Of a stretch of 64,000 bases of DNA, positions 54,384 through 62,558 are shown piece by piece. The position numbers and the translations under genes were made by a program. Origin of the DNA: Tsukamurella sp. 1534 (GTDB taxonomy: Bacteria; Actinomycetota; Actinomycetes; Mycobacteriales; Mycobacteriaceae); contig NZ_HE997626.1 of assembly GCF_000312385.1 (NCBI RefSeq), positions 1,538,711-1,602,710 of the forward strand, in the 5' to 3' direction. The notes under the pieces were generated by a model. That model had not been told where the DNA came from. It did not search any database and saw only the letters and a program-made list of their open reading frames with translations. Every line of letters starts with the position of its first letter. Positions within the stretch are counted from its first letter, which is position 1.

Positions 54384-55835
54384 TCAGGGCCTATTTATTA
54401 GGCTAGCCCTACCCCTCTTAGCCACGCCTATCGCAAGGTCGAGGACCACGAAGGCGAGCAGCGAGACGCCCAGCACGGGAAGGAACCAGCCCACGAACAC
54501 GACCGCCAGTACGGCCGGAATCGCCTGCGACGGTTCGATCCTCCGCCACGTGCCCCGCGCGGGCGGCGGAGCGAGCCCGCCGCCGCGCGGCCTGCGCTGC
54601 CACCACATGAGGTAGCCCCGCACGATCACGGACGTGAGAAGTGCTGCGAATGCAACCAATCCGATCTGGTTGATCAGACCGAACTGCCATCCCATGTGGG
54701 TGTTGATCAACAGCTCCGTCGCCTTCGCCAGGAGTGGCCACGACGCGAACGCGAGTACCGACACCACGTCGCCGGAGCGTGGATCCACCGTCGCCGAATC
54801 GATCCCGAACCGCCACGGTTGCCGCGTCTGGGCCACGGTGATCGCCGTGCCCGGATCGGCCGGTACCGAAACCTGCACCGCCCCGTCGACTCCCCGCGCC
54901 GTCGCCGCGGCCACCGCGCGATCGAGCTGCGCGATGTTCCGCGCGCGGGTCTCGTCCGCGACGGCCGGCTCGACCTCGGGCGCGGCCGCGGCCGCGCCGT
55001 GCCCGGCGTGCTCGTCGGCGGAACCACCGGCACCGTCGGGCGAGAGGGACGTGGACTGCGTGGGTTTCGTCCACCCGAGCTCCGCCCGCAACTGCCCGAC
55101 GTTCTCGCCCGCGTACTTGGACCACGTGAGCCCCGTCGCGGAGAAGAACAGCAGACCCAGCAGGAGCCAGGTGCCGATCACGGCGTGCCGGCTCATCCGG
55201 CCGCCGCGGCCCCCGGCCCGCCGGTCGTACGCGAGCATCCGTTTCACGTTCCCGCGGCGGCTGCGCCACCACAGGTACAGGCCGCCGAGCGCGACCACCC
55301 ACAGCCAGGACGCCGCCAGCTCGCTGTAGAAGCGGCCCACCGCGCCCAGGTGCAGGTCGACGTGCAACCTGTCCACCCAGAACCGGATCGGCAGCGCCTC
55401 GATCGAGCCGTACACGGGGAGGGCGCCCTGCACCCGCGCCGACGCCGGGTCGACGAAGACGGCGAGCTGCCGCCCGTCGGTGAGCGACGGGTCGTCGAAC
55501 AGCACCCGCGTGGTGCGATCGGGCCCGTCGCCCGTGCGCACCGCCGCCACCGGGAGGCCGGGCCGCGACTGTTGAGCGGCGGCGACCTGTGCCGTGAGCG
55601 GTTGCGGCGCACCGGCCGTCGAGGCCTCGAGCTGATCGGCGTACACGAACCGCTCGACGGTGGGCGCCGCCGCGTAGAGCCCGCCGCTGATCGCCGCGAT
55701 GAGGATGAACGGGCCCACCAACAGGCCCGCGTAGAAGTGCAGCCGCATGATCGCGGCCCTCCAGCCCGCGCGTCTGGGCGGGCCGGGGTCGTTCGCCGAC
55801 GACGCATCGTCGGCGGTGGATTCCAACAAGGACAA
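54384..55835 (-). CDS. PepSY-associated TM helix membrane protein
   Basis: A 483-residue membrane protein of the PepSY-TM family: four main helices (LHFYAGLLVGPFILIAAISG, WLWVVALGGLYLWW, VIGTWLLLGLLFFSATGLTW, LINQIGLVAFAALLTSVIVR) and two extracytoplasmic PepSY-like domains. His in the membrane helices (RLHFYAG, DRLHVDLHLG) are typical of relatives that reduce metals or move electrons through heme. A linker holds DEHAGHGAAAAAPE. The start is TTG at 55835 behind GAGGTGAAAA. A His/Met-rich membrane protein lies 70 bp upstream on the same strand and ferritin downstream, so a role in copper or iron handling is likely. Confidence 0.8.
   Translation of the reverse strand: MSLLESTADDASSANDPGPPRRAGWRAAIMRLHFYAGLLVGPFILIAAISGGLYAAAPTVERFVYADQLEASTAGAPQPLTAQVAAAQQSRPGLPVAAVRTGDGPDRTTRVLFDDPSLTDGRQLAVFVDPASARVQGALPVYGSIEALPIRFWVDRLHVDLHLGAVGRFYSELAASWLWVVALGGLYLWWRSRRGNVKRMLAYDRRAGGRGGRMSRHAVIGTWLLLGLLFFSATGLTWSKYAGENVGQLRAELGWTKPTQSTSLSPDGAGGSADEHAGHGAAAAAPEVEPAVADETRARNIAQLDRAVAAATARGVDGAVQVSVPADPGTAITVAQTRQPWRFGIDSATVDPRSGDVVSVLAFASWPLLAKATELLINTHMGWQFGLINQIGLVAFAALLTSVIVRGYLMWWQRRPRGGGLAPPPARGTWRRIEPSQAIPAVLAVVFVGWFLPVLGVSLLAFVVLDLAIGVAKRGRASLINRP
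54398..54411. promoter_or_regulatory. Weak DtxR/IdeR iron-box-like element
   Basis: TTAGGCTAGCCCTA contains the 8-bp palindrome GGCTAGCC and shares the core TTAGGCTA with the DtxR/IdeR consensus, but matches only about 12 of 19 positions. It sits ~80 bp upstream of ferritin, where IdeR is known to activate mycobacterial bfrB, and overlaps the 3' end of the PepSY gene. Confidence 0.3.
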
Positions 55836-55905
55836 GAGTTTTCACCTCACGTGGATAGAGCCCGGGCGGCGGTGCCGTCCGAGCGGGAAGAAGAGATGCG
55901 TGAGG

Positions 55906-56601
55906 TCAGGCGGGCGGGGCGCGCAGGGCACCGTGGCAGGTGACCACGGGCAGGGGTGCGGCGCGGAACGTCCAGTCCCGCTCGACGACGGTGCGCCGCA
56001 CCACCGTTGCGGTGCGACTGATCGGGCGGAGCGCCGCGAGGGCCAGGCGCAGCGCGGCCTCGGCGCCCGCGATCGCCGCCCCGGCCACCGCCGCGGCGGC
56101 GACGTGCGCCAGCGCCATGGCCGGCGTGATCCCCAGGTGCCCCATCGTGACGCCGAGCGCGAGGTGGCCCGCGCCCTGACCGGCCAGCACCAGCGCACCC
56201 GCGGTGGCGGGGCCGGCGGCACGGGGGCGGGCCGCGAGAACCCCGAGGAGGGCGCAGACGGCGGCGAGCAGGAGGATCGAGGTCGACGGGATCGCAGGGA
56301 TCAGCGTGGAGGCGGGGCCCGCGGGAATCGGCGCCGCCCCCGGCATGGCGTGCCCGGCCATCGCGTGCCCCATCGCGGCGTGATCCATGGCGCCGCCGGT
56401 CATCGCGTGCCCGGGCATGGCGTGAGTCCCGTGCGCCGCGCTGCCGGGATCCCCGGTGCCCGCGGGCATCGAATGGCCCGCCGTTCCTCCCGCGGTCGCG
56501 CCCGCCATCGCGGCGGCGTGCGCCGCGAGGCTCGCCCCGAACGACACCAGCCCGACCATCGCGCCACGAACCGTGGCGGGCGGGCCGGCGGGGGTGCGCA
56601 T
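55906..56601 (-). CDS. His/Met-rich membrane protein, putative copper-binding
   Basis: A 231-residue protein. After an N-terminal hydrophobic segment comes a region of repeated His and Met: HSMPAGTGDPGSAAHGTHAM then PGHAMTGGAMDHAAMGHAMA, about ten His and eight Met in ~60 residues, a pattern seen in copper- or silver-binding loops. Then two or three helices (STSILLLAAVCALLGVLAA and others) follow, and the C-terminus ends with one Cys-His pair (VVTCHGALRAP). Probably faces the outside and hands metal to the PepSY protein downstream. No enzyme motif. The start ATG at 56601 has TAGTAT 6 nt upstream. Confidence 0.6.
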   Translation of the reverse strand: MRTPAGPPATVRGAMVGLVSFGASLAAHAAAMAGATAGGTAGHSMPAGTGDPGSAAHGTHAMPGHAMTGGAMDHAAMGHAMAGHAMPGAAPIPAGPASTLIPAIPSTSILLLAAVCALLGVLAARPRAAGPATAGALVLAGQGAGHLALGVTMGHLGITPAMALAHVAAAAVAGAAIAGAEAALRLALAALRPISRTATVVRRTVVERDWTFRAAPLPVVTCHGALRAPPA

Positions 56602-56607
56602 GGGCGA

Positions 56608-56628
56608 ATACTACTCCCTGTAGGGGAT
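56608..56628. promoter_or_regulatory. Possible metal-responsive promoter/operator before the His/Met-rich gene
   Basis: On the minus strand TAGTAT (56608-56613) lies 6 nt before the ATG, giving a leaderless start. The adjacent CCCTGTAGGG (56616-56625) is a short palindrome in a G/C block that resembles CsoR-type copper operators only loosely. Confidence 0.3.
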
Positions 56629-56661
56629 CGGTTCCCGGCGCGGAACCGGCTGGTCAGACGG

Positions 56662-57264
56662 TCAGGTGCGCGCCGCGCGGACGAACGCCCGGATGCGTTC
56701 CGGATCCTTCACCCCGCGCGCCGATTCCACGCCGCTGGAGACGTCCACGCCGGACGGGTGGAACGCGGCGATCGCCTCGGCGGCGTTCTCGGGGGTGAGC
56801 CCGCCCGCGAGTAGCCAGAAGGTTCCGGGCGGCGCGGGGAGGTCCGCGGGGTCGAACGGCTCTCCGGACCCCGGGCGGGTGGCATCGATGAGGAGCCGTT
56901 GCGGCCGCCCGTCGCCCGCCGTTCCGCGGGTCGCGGTGTAGCGCGCGGCGGAGACCGCGCGGATCGTCGCGAACCCCGCGTCGGCCGCGCGGACGAAGTC
57001 CTCGTCGGGCTCGTCGCCGTGCAGTTGCACCGTCCCGATCCCCGCCGCGCGGGCCAGGCGCAGCACCTCGTCGATCGGCTGCTTGCGGAACACTCCGACG
57101 GTCTCCACGCCGGTGGGGACCCGCGCGACCAGGGCGGCCGCGGCCCCGGCGGTGATCTCGCGGACGCTGCCGGGCGCGAACACGAAGCCCACGGCGTCGA
57201 CGCCCGCGCCCACCGCGGCGTCCACCGTGTCGGCTGTCCGGAGGCCGCACACCTTGATGAACAT
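56662..57264 (-). CDS. trpF: Phosphoribosylanthranilate isomerase, free-standing
   Basis: A 200-residue TIM-barrel enzyme for the third step of tryptophan synthesis. Clear family motifs: FIKVCGLRTADTVDAAVGAG (catalytic Cys), VGVFRKQPIDEVLRLARAAG, VQLHGDEPDEDF, LIDATRPGSGEPFD (catalytic Asp region), WLLAGGLTPENAAEAI and GVDVSSGVESARGVKDPERI. It is not near other trp genes; the neighbours are a secreted protein and the metal operon. Many actinomycetes lack trpF and use PriA for both His and Trp synthesis, so a separate gene is notable. ATG 57264. Confidence 0.95.
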   Translation of the reverse strand: MFIKVCGLRTADTVDAAVGAGVDAVGFVFAPGSVREITAGAAAALVARVPTGVETVGVFRKQPIDEVLRLARAAGIGTVQLHGDEPDEDFVRAADAGFATIRAVSAARYTATRGTAGDGRPQRLLIDATRPGSGEPFDPADLPAPPGTFWLLAGGLTPENAAEAIAAFHPSGVDVSSGVESARGVKDPERIRAFVRAART

Positions 57265-57298
57265 GCAGGTGAGCTTAGGTGCTCCGGTCAGGCTCCGG

Positions 57299-57574
57299 TC
57301 AGAAGGGCGTACCGGGGATCGCGCCCGGGGCCGTGGGTACCGGCGCCGGCGGCGCCGTGGGGATCGGCATGGTGCACGGCGGGAACGTGGGGTTGTACGG
57401 CGGCGTGCACAGCTGCATGACGCAGTTCTTGCCGTTCCAGAACGGGGTCTGGCCGGGCGGGCAGGGCTCGAGGGCGTTCGCGGCGCCGCCCGGAAGGATG
57501 AGGCCCGCGCCGATCAGGCCGAACGCGGCGGCGGTCGCGGCGCCGAGGCGGCGGGCGGTGAGACGGGTGGACAT
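57299..57574 (-). CDS. Small secreted Cys/Pro-rich protein
   Basis: A 91-residue protein with a signal peptide (RRLGAATAAAFGLIGAGLIL, cleavage probably after GGAANA). The mature part is only ~55 residues: EPCPPGQTPFWNGKNCVMQL then CTPPYNPTFPPCTMP and a Pro/Thr/Ala tail. Four Cys could form two disulfides. I do not recognise a family, though CPPGQTPFWNGKNCV resembles short repeat units in secreted actinobacterial proteins. The ATG at 57574 has a very good ribosome site, GGAGGTGTCC. Function unknown. Confidence 0.7.
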   Translation of the reverse strand: MSTRLTARRLGAATAAAFGLIGAGLILPGGAANALEPCPPGQTPFWNGKNCVMQLCTPPYNPTFPPCTMPIPTAPPAPVPTAPGAIPGTPF

Positions 57575-57639
57575 GGACACCTCCATTAAATCGACGCTTT
57601 ACTGTATCGATATTCGGAGAGTTTTTCATCCGCACCGGA
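57575..57639 (-). promoter_or_regulatory. AT-richer promoter region of the secreted protein gene
   Basis: The 65 bp between the penicillin-binding protein stop and this gene are locally AT-rich and contain the 8-bp palindrome TATCGATA (57605-57612). On the minus strand TACAGT (57599-57604) could be a -10 with the start point about 20 nt before the ATG; GGAGGTGTCC is the ribosome site. Confidence 0.35.
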
Positions 57640-59388
57640 TCAGGGCAGGTCGCCACCTGCGCCGCGCAGGAACGCGCCGCTCACGGTGACCGCCGGGCCC
57701 GAGCTGTCCCCGGACTCCACGAACGTGGCGAAGGCCAGGTCGCCGACGATGCCCGCGAACCAGCCGTGGGCGTGCTCGTTGTTGCCGAACTCCGCGGTGC
57801 CGGTCTTGCCGCCCAGTCCGTCGATGTCCTGCAGCGCCGTGGCCGTCCCCGAGGTGACGGTCTCCCGCATCGCCGAGCGCAGCGCGTCGGCGACGCCGGG
57901 GTCGATGGGCAGCGCCGGGGCGTCGGCCTTGGCCCGCTCACCGTCGAACAGCGAGGGCTGGGCGGTCCGGCCGGCGGCGAGGCTCGCCTCGACCACCGCG
58001 AGCCCGAACGGCGAGGCGGTGACCCGCCCCTGGCCGATGGACTCCTCGACCCGCTCTGCGGGCGTGCGGGCGGCGGGCACGTTGCCCGTCACGGTCGTGA
58101 CGCCGGGGATCTCGAAGTCCACGCCCAGCCCGAACGCCCGGGCCGTGTCCGTGAAAGCGGTGTCCCCGAGTTTGGTGCCCAGCCCGGCCATCGTGGTGTT
58201 GCAGGACTTGGCGAACGCGGTGTGCAGCGGCACGGTGCCGAGCGCGAACTCGTTCTCGTTGGGGATGCTGCGGTCGCCGAAGGTCGCCTTCCCGGGGCAC
58301 GGCAGTTCGGCGTCGGGGGTGGTCACACCCGCCTGCAGCGCGGCCGCGGTGGTGATCGTCTTGAACGTCGAACCGGGCGCGTACAGCCCGGTCAGGGCGA
58401 CGGGGCCCTGGCCGTCCGCGGCCTTGTTCTGGGCCACGGCCAGGAGCCCGCCGGTCGACGGGCGGATCGCGACGAGCATCGTGGGCCGCTTCTCCCCGGC
58501 GACCGCCGCGTTCGCGGCGCGCTGCAGGCCCGCGTCGAGGGTGGTGCGCACCGGCTGCGGCCGCTCGCCGCCGATGGTGTCCACCAGCCGGACGGGCTTG
58601 TTCGCCGCGTCGACGATCGTGATGTTCGCGCCCGCGGCGGCGTCCACGTCGCTGCGCCACCGCTCATCGAGCGCACCGTCGACGGGGGAGCGGAGCGCGG
58701 GCGACGCGGTGAGCAGGCGGCCCTCCTCGCGGGTCGAGACGCCGGCGATGCCGGCGAGCGGCCCCACCTTCTTCGCGTCGGCGGCGCGCAGCGAGATGAC
58801 CGCTGTCGGGGCCGGTTTGTCCTTGACCGCCGCGCGCAGGCTCGCCGCGGTCACTGAACGATCGGCCACGGCCAGCTTCGCCGCGAGCGCGTCCGCGGAA
58901 TCGGCGCGAGCGGGGTCGAGGGAGACGACGGTGACCGTCTGCCAGGTCATGAGGGGCGCGTTCTTCCGATCCACGACGGGGGTGTCGTACGCCTTCTCGT
59001 CGGAGTACAGCAGTCGTGAGCCCGGCGTCGCGTCCGGATGGACGACGGTGGGCTTCCACGTCAGCTTCCCGCCGCCGGCGACGACCGGCGCGGTGTAGCT
59101 GATCGGCTTGGAGTGCCGTGGCAGGTTCCACGACCAGGTGAGGGTCTGCTCCTCGCCGTCCTTGCCGGCGGTGACCTTCGGGGTCGCGTCGCCCATCCCG
59201 TCGAAGTTGGCCTGCAGCGCCTCTGAAGCGCCCTCGGGGTCGGAGGTGAGGGCGCCGGCCCCGGTCGCGTCCCGTTCGGACACCGCGGCCGCGAACTTGG
59301 AGACGACGTCGTCGGAAGAGCAGGCGACGAGGGAGGCCGTGAGGGCGCCGCTGAGGGCGAGCGCCACGGCCGCGGGACGGATGTGCAT
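57640..59388 (-). CDS. Penicillin-binding transpeptidase lipoprotein (Rv2864c-like)
   Basis: A 582-residue class B penicillin-binding protein that cross-links peptidoglycan. The N-terminal signal has a lipobox (LTASLVACSSD), so it is lipid-anchored outside. An NTF2-like MecR1/PBP2a-type domain follows (residues ~30-150), a dimerisation region, then the transpeptidase domain: SxxK in YAPGSTFKTITTAAAL, SxN in FAKSCNTTMAGL, KTG in LGGKTGTAEFGNNEHAHGWF. The layout matches M. tuberculosis Rv2864c. The divergent/upstream 70 bp hold its promoter. No divisome neighbour here. Confidence 0.9.
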   Translation of the reverse strand: MHIRPAAVALALSGALTASLVACSSDDVVSKFAAAVSERDATGAGALTSDPEGASEALQANFDGMGDATPKVTAGKDGEEQTLTWSWNLPRHSKPISYTAPVVAGGGKLTWKPTVVHPDATPGSRLLYSDEKAYDTPVVDRKNAPLMTWQTVTVVSLDPARADSADALAAKLAVADRSVTAASLRAAVKDKPAPTAVISLRAADAKKVGPLAGIAGVSTREEGRLLTASPALRSPVDGALDERWRSDVDAAAGANITIVDAANKPVRLVDTIGGERPQPVRTTLDAGLQRAANAAVAGEKRPTMLVAIRPSTGGLLAVAQNKAADGQGPVALTGLYAPGSTFKTITTAAALQAGVTTPDAELPCPGKATFGDRSIPNENEFALGTVPLHTAFAKSCNTTMAGLGTKLGDTAFTDTARAFGLGVDFEIPGVTTVTGNVPAARTPAERVEESIGQGRVTASPFGLAVVEASLAAGRTAQPSLFDGERAKADAPALPIDPGVADALRSAMRETVTSGTATALQDIDGLGGKTGTAEFGNNEHAHGWFAGIVGDLAFATFVESGDSSGPAVTVSGAFLRGAGGDLP

Positions 59389-59460
59389 GACGTCCAGTTG
59401 ACCCGCGCACCGTGATACCCGGCAAAGAGCGAAACGGGGGTGGACGATAGCGATTCGATA

Positions 59461-60354
59461 TCAGTGCTGGTAAGAGGGGATGCGTAGGGCGTTGACCGCG
59501 ATCGCGGCCACCTCCCCGATGGCCGAGTCGACCCGCGGCAGGCTCGGGTCGCTGCGCGCCGCGTGGGTGAACACCGCGACCGCGACGGGATGCTCGTCCG
59601 GGTACGCGATCACGGCGGCCTCGTTCCGGAGCGCGCCCAGCGTGCCCGTCTTCCCCGCGATCCGGGCCGCCGAGCCGAACCCGGAGGCGACCCGGTGCCG
59701 GAACGTCTGCCCGGCCAGGGCCGAGCGCACGAAGGCGCACTGCTCGGGCGACGCCGCCGCGTCCGACCACACCGCCGCGAGGAGGGCGGTGGCGTCGGCG
59801 GCGGTGGTCGCGCTGCCGAACGACGGGTCGTAGGCGTGCACGGGGCGGGACAGGTCGTCGTCCGCGAGCACCGCGAAGGCCTCGGCGACGGTCCGCGTGC
59901 CCGTCTCGTCCATGAGCGCGGCGTACAGCTCGGCGTCGCCGCCCGTGATGCGGGTGTCCGCGAGCCCCAGCGCCGTCGCGGTCGCCTGCACGGCGTCCAG
60001 GCCCACGCGCCGCAGCAGCGTTCCCGCTGCGGCGTTGTCGGACACCGCGACCATGGTGCGCAGCAGATCACGCAGCGTCATCTCCACCGGATCGTCGAGC
60101 GCGGCGATGCCGGTGGGGCCGGGCGTGGCGGTCCGCGGGTCGACGGTGACGCGCTCCAGCGGATCGAGCCGTCCCGCGTCGAACGCGCGCGCCGCGGCGA
60201 CGAGGAGCACCAGTTTGTACACCGAGGCCGGGACGACCGGCTGCTCGCCGCCCACCGACAGCCGGGCCGGGTGACCCACCACCCGCGCGTGCAGCCAGCC
60301 GTTGCAGCCGGCGTCCGCGAAGACCGCGGCGATCTCCTCGGCGGGCCCCGTCAC
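59461..60354 (-). CDS. Serine hydrolase of the class A beta-lactamase fold, without signal peptide
   Basis: A 297-residue protein with the serine beta-lactamase motifs: SxxK in VVPASVYKLVLLVAAA, SDN in MVAVSDNAAAGTLLRR and KTG in ARIAGKTGTLGALRNEAAVI. The Glu of the omega loop (ExxLN), needed for deacylation in class A enzymes, is not evident. No signal peptide precedes it when started at GTG 60354, which overlaps the stop of the LysR gene (GTGA). So it may be a cytosolic hydrolase or peptidase rather than a secreted beta-lactamase. Coupled to LysR upstream on the same strand. Confidence 0.8.
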   Translation of the reverse strand: MTGPAEEIAAVFADAGCNGWLHARVVGHPARLSVGGEQPVVPASVYKLVLLVAAARAFDAGRLDPLERVTVDPRTATPGPTGIAALDDPVEMTLRDLLRTMVAVSDNAAAGTLLRRVGLDAVQATATALGLADTRITGGDAELYAALMDETGTRTVAEAFAVLADDDLSRPVHAYDPSFGSATTAADATALLAAVWSDAAASPEQCAFVRSALAGQTFRHRVASGFGSAARIAGKTGTLGALRNEAAVIAYPDEHPVAVAVFTHAARSDPSLPRVDSAIGEVAAIAVNALRIPSYQH

Positions 60355-61196
60355 CGGCCCAGCTTCCACAGCACCGATTCCAGGCGCGCCACATCGGGAT
60401 GGTCGCGGCGGCCGAGCACCCGCACCCGGAGCGGGAAGTCGGGCGCGGGACGCCGGGCGGTGCCCGCGGGCGTCTCGCCGCCCGCCGGGGCGAGGGTGAA
60501 CGCGAGCCCCGCGGCCACCGCGGCGTGCGCCGCGGCCTCCGTCTCGGTGGGGCGGACGGCCGACGTGATGCCGCGCTCGGTCAGCCGGTCCAGCAGCAGA
60601 TCCGCGGCGGGCGGGTTCGCCGACCGCGGGGGCAGCGCCACCGCGAGGGCCGACAGGTCCCGCAGCCGGGTCGACCGCAGGTCCTCGGGCACGAGGAAGT
60701 CCCGGGGCAGGGCGATGACGGGGCCCGACGGCGCACCGTCGGCGAGTACCGGATGCTCGACGACGGCCGCGTCGAGCAGATCCTCGGACACGGCGCGCGC
60801 GAGCTGGGGCGAGGCACCCGCGGAGAGGGTGACGGGCGGGCCGCCGTTCCCGCGGGCGAGCGCGGCCGCGCACACCGCGGACGTCGCGGAGCCGAGGGCA
60901 TCGCACAGCGCCACCCGCCGCTCGCCCGTGCCCGCACCGAGCCGGGCGGCCTCGGCCACGAACCGGTCCGCGTCGCCCACCATCACCCGCGCGCGGGGCA
61001 GCAGCTCCCGCGCGGCCGGGGTGAGATCGGCGCCCCGCCGGCTGCGGTCGATGAGCGTGACGCCCAGCGCCTCCTCGAGGCGGCGCAGCCCCGCGGACAC
61101 CGGTGGCTGCGTGATCCCCAGCCGGTCCGCGGCGCGGCCGAAATGCTGCTCCTCCGCCACCGCGACGAAGAACCGCAGGTGGCGGATCAGGTCCAT
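60351..61196 (-). CDS. LysR family transcriptional regulator
   Basis: A 281-residue LysR regulator. HTH: DLIRHLRFFVAVAEEQHFGR then AADRLGITQPPVSAGLRRLEEALGVTLIDRS. The ligand domain follows from about residue 85. The ATG at 61196 is chosen; the longer upstream frame is Arg-rich non-coding. It is translationally coupled to the beta-lactamase-like gene and divergent from a PucR-type regulator about 100 bp away. It probably controls its own operon, perhaps also the divergent gene, through the direct repeats in the gap. Confidence 0.85.
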   Translation of the reverse strand: MDLIRHLRFFVAVAEEQHFGRAADRLGITQPPVSAGLRRLEEALGVTLIDRSRRGADLTPAARELLPRARVMVGDADRFVAEAARLGAGTGERRVALCDALGSATSAVCAAALARGNGGPPVTLSAGASPQLARAVSEDLLDAAVVEHPVLADGAPSGPVIALPRDFLVPEDLRSTRLRDLSALAVALPPRSANPPAADLLLDRLTERGITSAVRPTETEAAAHAAVAAGLAFTLAPAGGETPAGTARRPAPDFPLRVRVLGRRDHPDVARLESVLWKLGR

Positions 61197-61228
61197 GCTG
61201 CGGAGTCTAACGGCGGCCGCGCCGGTCA

Positions 61229-61277
61229 CGCGTCCGCGAACGGATCGTGTGCGCCCGTGAATTCGCGTCCGCAAACG
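61229..61277. repeat. Direct repeat CGCGTCCGC(G/A)AACG, 35-bp period, between two regulator genes
   Basis: CGCGTCCGCGAACG (61229-61242) and CGCGTCCGCAAACG (61264-61277) differ at one base and start 35 bp apart in the 100-bp gap between LysR and the PucR-type gene. Repeats separated by three to four helical turns suit cooperative regulator binding. Confidence 0.45.
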
Positions 61278-61296
61278 CGGCGGGGCGTCCACAATC

Positions 61297-62532
61297 GTGG
61301 CTGTGAGTCACGCCGCACGCAGACCGGTCGACGCGGATGTCCTGTGCATCCGCGACGAGCTGTACGCGCGGCTGGACCCCATCACCGACGCCGCGGTGGC
61401 CGGCATCCGCGCCGGCGTCCCGTTCTACGCGACCGACGCGGTGATCTCCGACGAGCTGCTCCGCACGACGGTCCACGACAACCTCCGGTTCGTCGTCGAC
61501 GCGCTCACCGAGCCCGCCTTCGACACCGCCCCCGCCGCGACGACCGGGCGGACCCGTGCCGAGCTCGACGTGCCGCTCGCCTCGGTGATGCACGCCTACC
61601 GGATCGGGATGCACCGCCTGTGGTCCGAGGTGTCGGTGATCGCGGAGCGGCATCCCGAACTGAGCAAGCGGTCGTTGCTCTGGTCGGCGCAACACATCTG
61701 GGAGGCGCAGGACGTGTTCGTCGACGCGATGGCCGACGCGCACCGCGAGCGCACCACCGAGCAGGCGCTCGACGACGCGGCCGAGCGGGCGGCGCTCGCG
61801 GAATATCTTCTGCAGGGCCGTATCCCGACGGACCAGAGCCTGTGGGAGATCGCCGCGATGCTGCACATCCCCACCACGGGGCCGTACCTCGCCGTGGCGG
61901 CCGCGGCGTCCGAGATCGGCCGGCAGCCGCTGCCCGGTATCGCGGACCGGCTGCGCGCGCTGGACGTGTACTCCGCCTGGCGTCTCCTGCCGGACCAGCA
62001 GATCGGGATCGTGCACGCCCCGACCGCGGCCACCCGAGGCCAGGTCATCGACCTGTTCCGCCGTGTCGCCACGGGCCGGGTCGGCGTGAGCGCGCCGTTC
62101 TCCGAGTTGCGCGACACCCCGCACGGGCTGACCTTCGCCCGGCGCGAGCTCGTGGGGCCCGGCACCGGCGTCTCGGTGTTCGACGGTTCCGTGCTCGGCA
62201 CCGCCGCGATGGCCGCGCCGGAGACCACCGTCGACCTCGCGCGGAGCGTGCTCCAGGGGCTCTACCGGCTGCCCGCCGACGACTGCGGGCCGCTGATGGA
62301 AACCTTCCGCGCGTGGGTCGCCCACGACGGGAACGTCAAGGACGTGGCGGCGGAGCTCTACGTGCACCCGAACACGGTGCGGCACCGTCTGCGCCGTGTG
62401 GAGCAGCTGACGGGCAAGGCGGTGGGCTCCCCGCGGGAGCTCGCGGAGCTCTGCCTCGCGTTCGAGGTGGACGCCCGCATCGGCGTGATGCCCGACCGCG
62501 GCGCCGGCGCACCGTCGTCGCACCGTCGGTGA
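61297..62532 (+). CDS. PucR/CdaR family transcriptional regulator
   Basis: A 411-residue regulator. The N-terminal ~160 residues are helical (RsbRD/GGDEF-like sensor region of many actinobacterial PucR proteins, with MHAYRIGMHRLWSEV). The C-terminus has the PucR HTH: FRAWVAHDGNVKDVAAELYV then HPNTVRHRLRRVEQLTGK. Such proteins regulate catabolism or fatty acid metabolism. Start GTG 61297; GTG 61303 is possible. The acyl-CoA ligase gene follows 140 bp downstream on the same strand and is the likely target, by position only. Confidence 0.85.
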   Translation: MAVSHAARRPVDADVLCIRDELYARLDPITDAAVAGIRAGVPFYATDAVISDELLRTTVHDNLRFVVDALTEPAFDTAPAATTGRTRAELDVPLASVMHAYRIGMHRLWSEVSVIAERHPELSKRSLLWSAQHIWEAQDVFVDAMADAHRERTTEQALDDAAERAALAEYLLQGRIPTDQSLWEIAAMLHIPTTGPYLAVAAAASEIGRQPLPGIADRLRALDVYSAWRLLPDQQIGIVHAPTAATRGQVIDLFRRVATGRVGVSAPFSELRDTPHGLTFARRELVGPGTGVSVFDGSVLGTAAMAAPETTVDLARSVLQGLYRLPADDCGPLMETFRAWVAHDGNVKDVAAELYVHPNTVRHRLRRVEQLTGKAVGSPRELAELCLAFEVDARIGVMPDRGAGAPSSHRR

Positions 62533-62558
62533 CCTGCCCGGACGCACCCCATTGTGCT

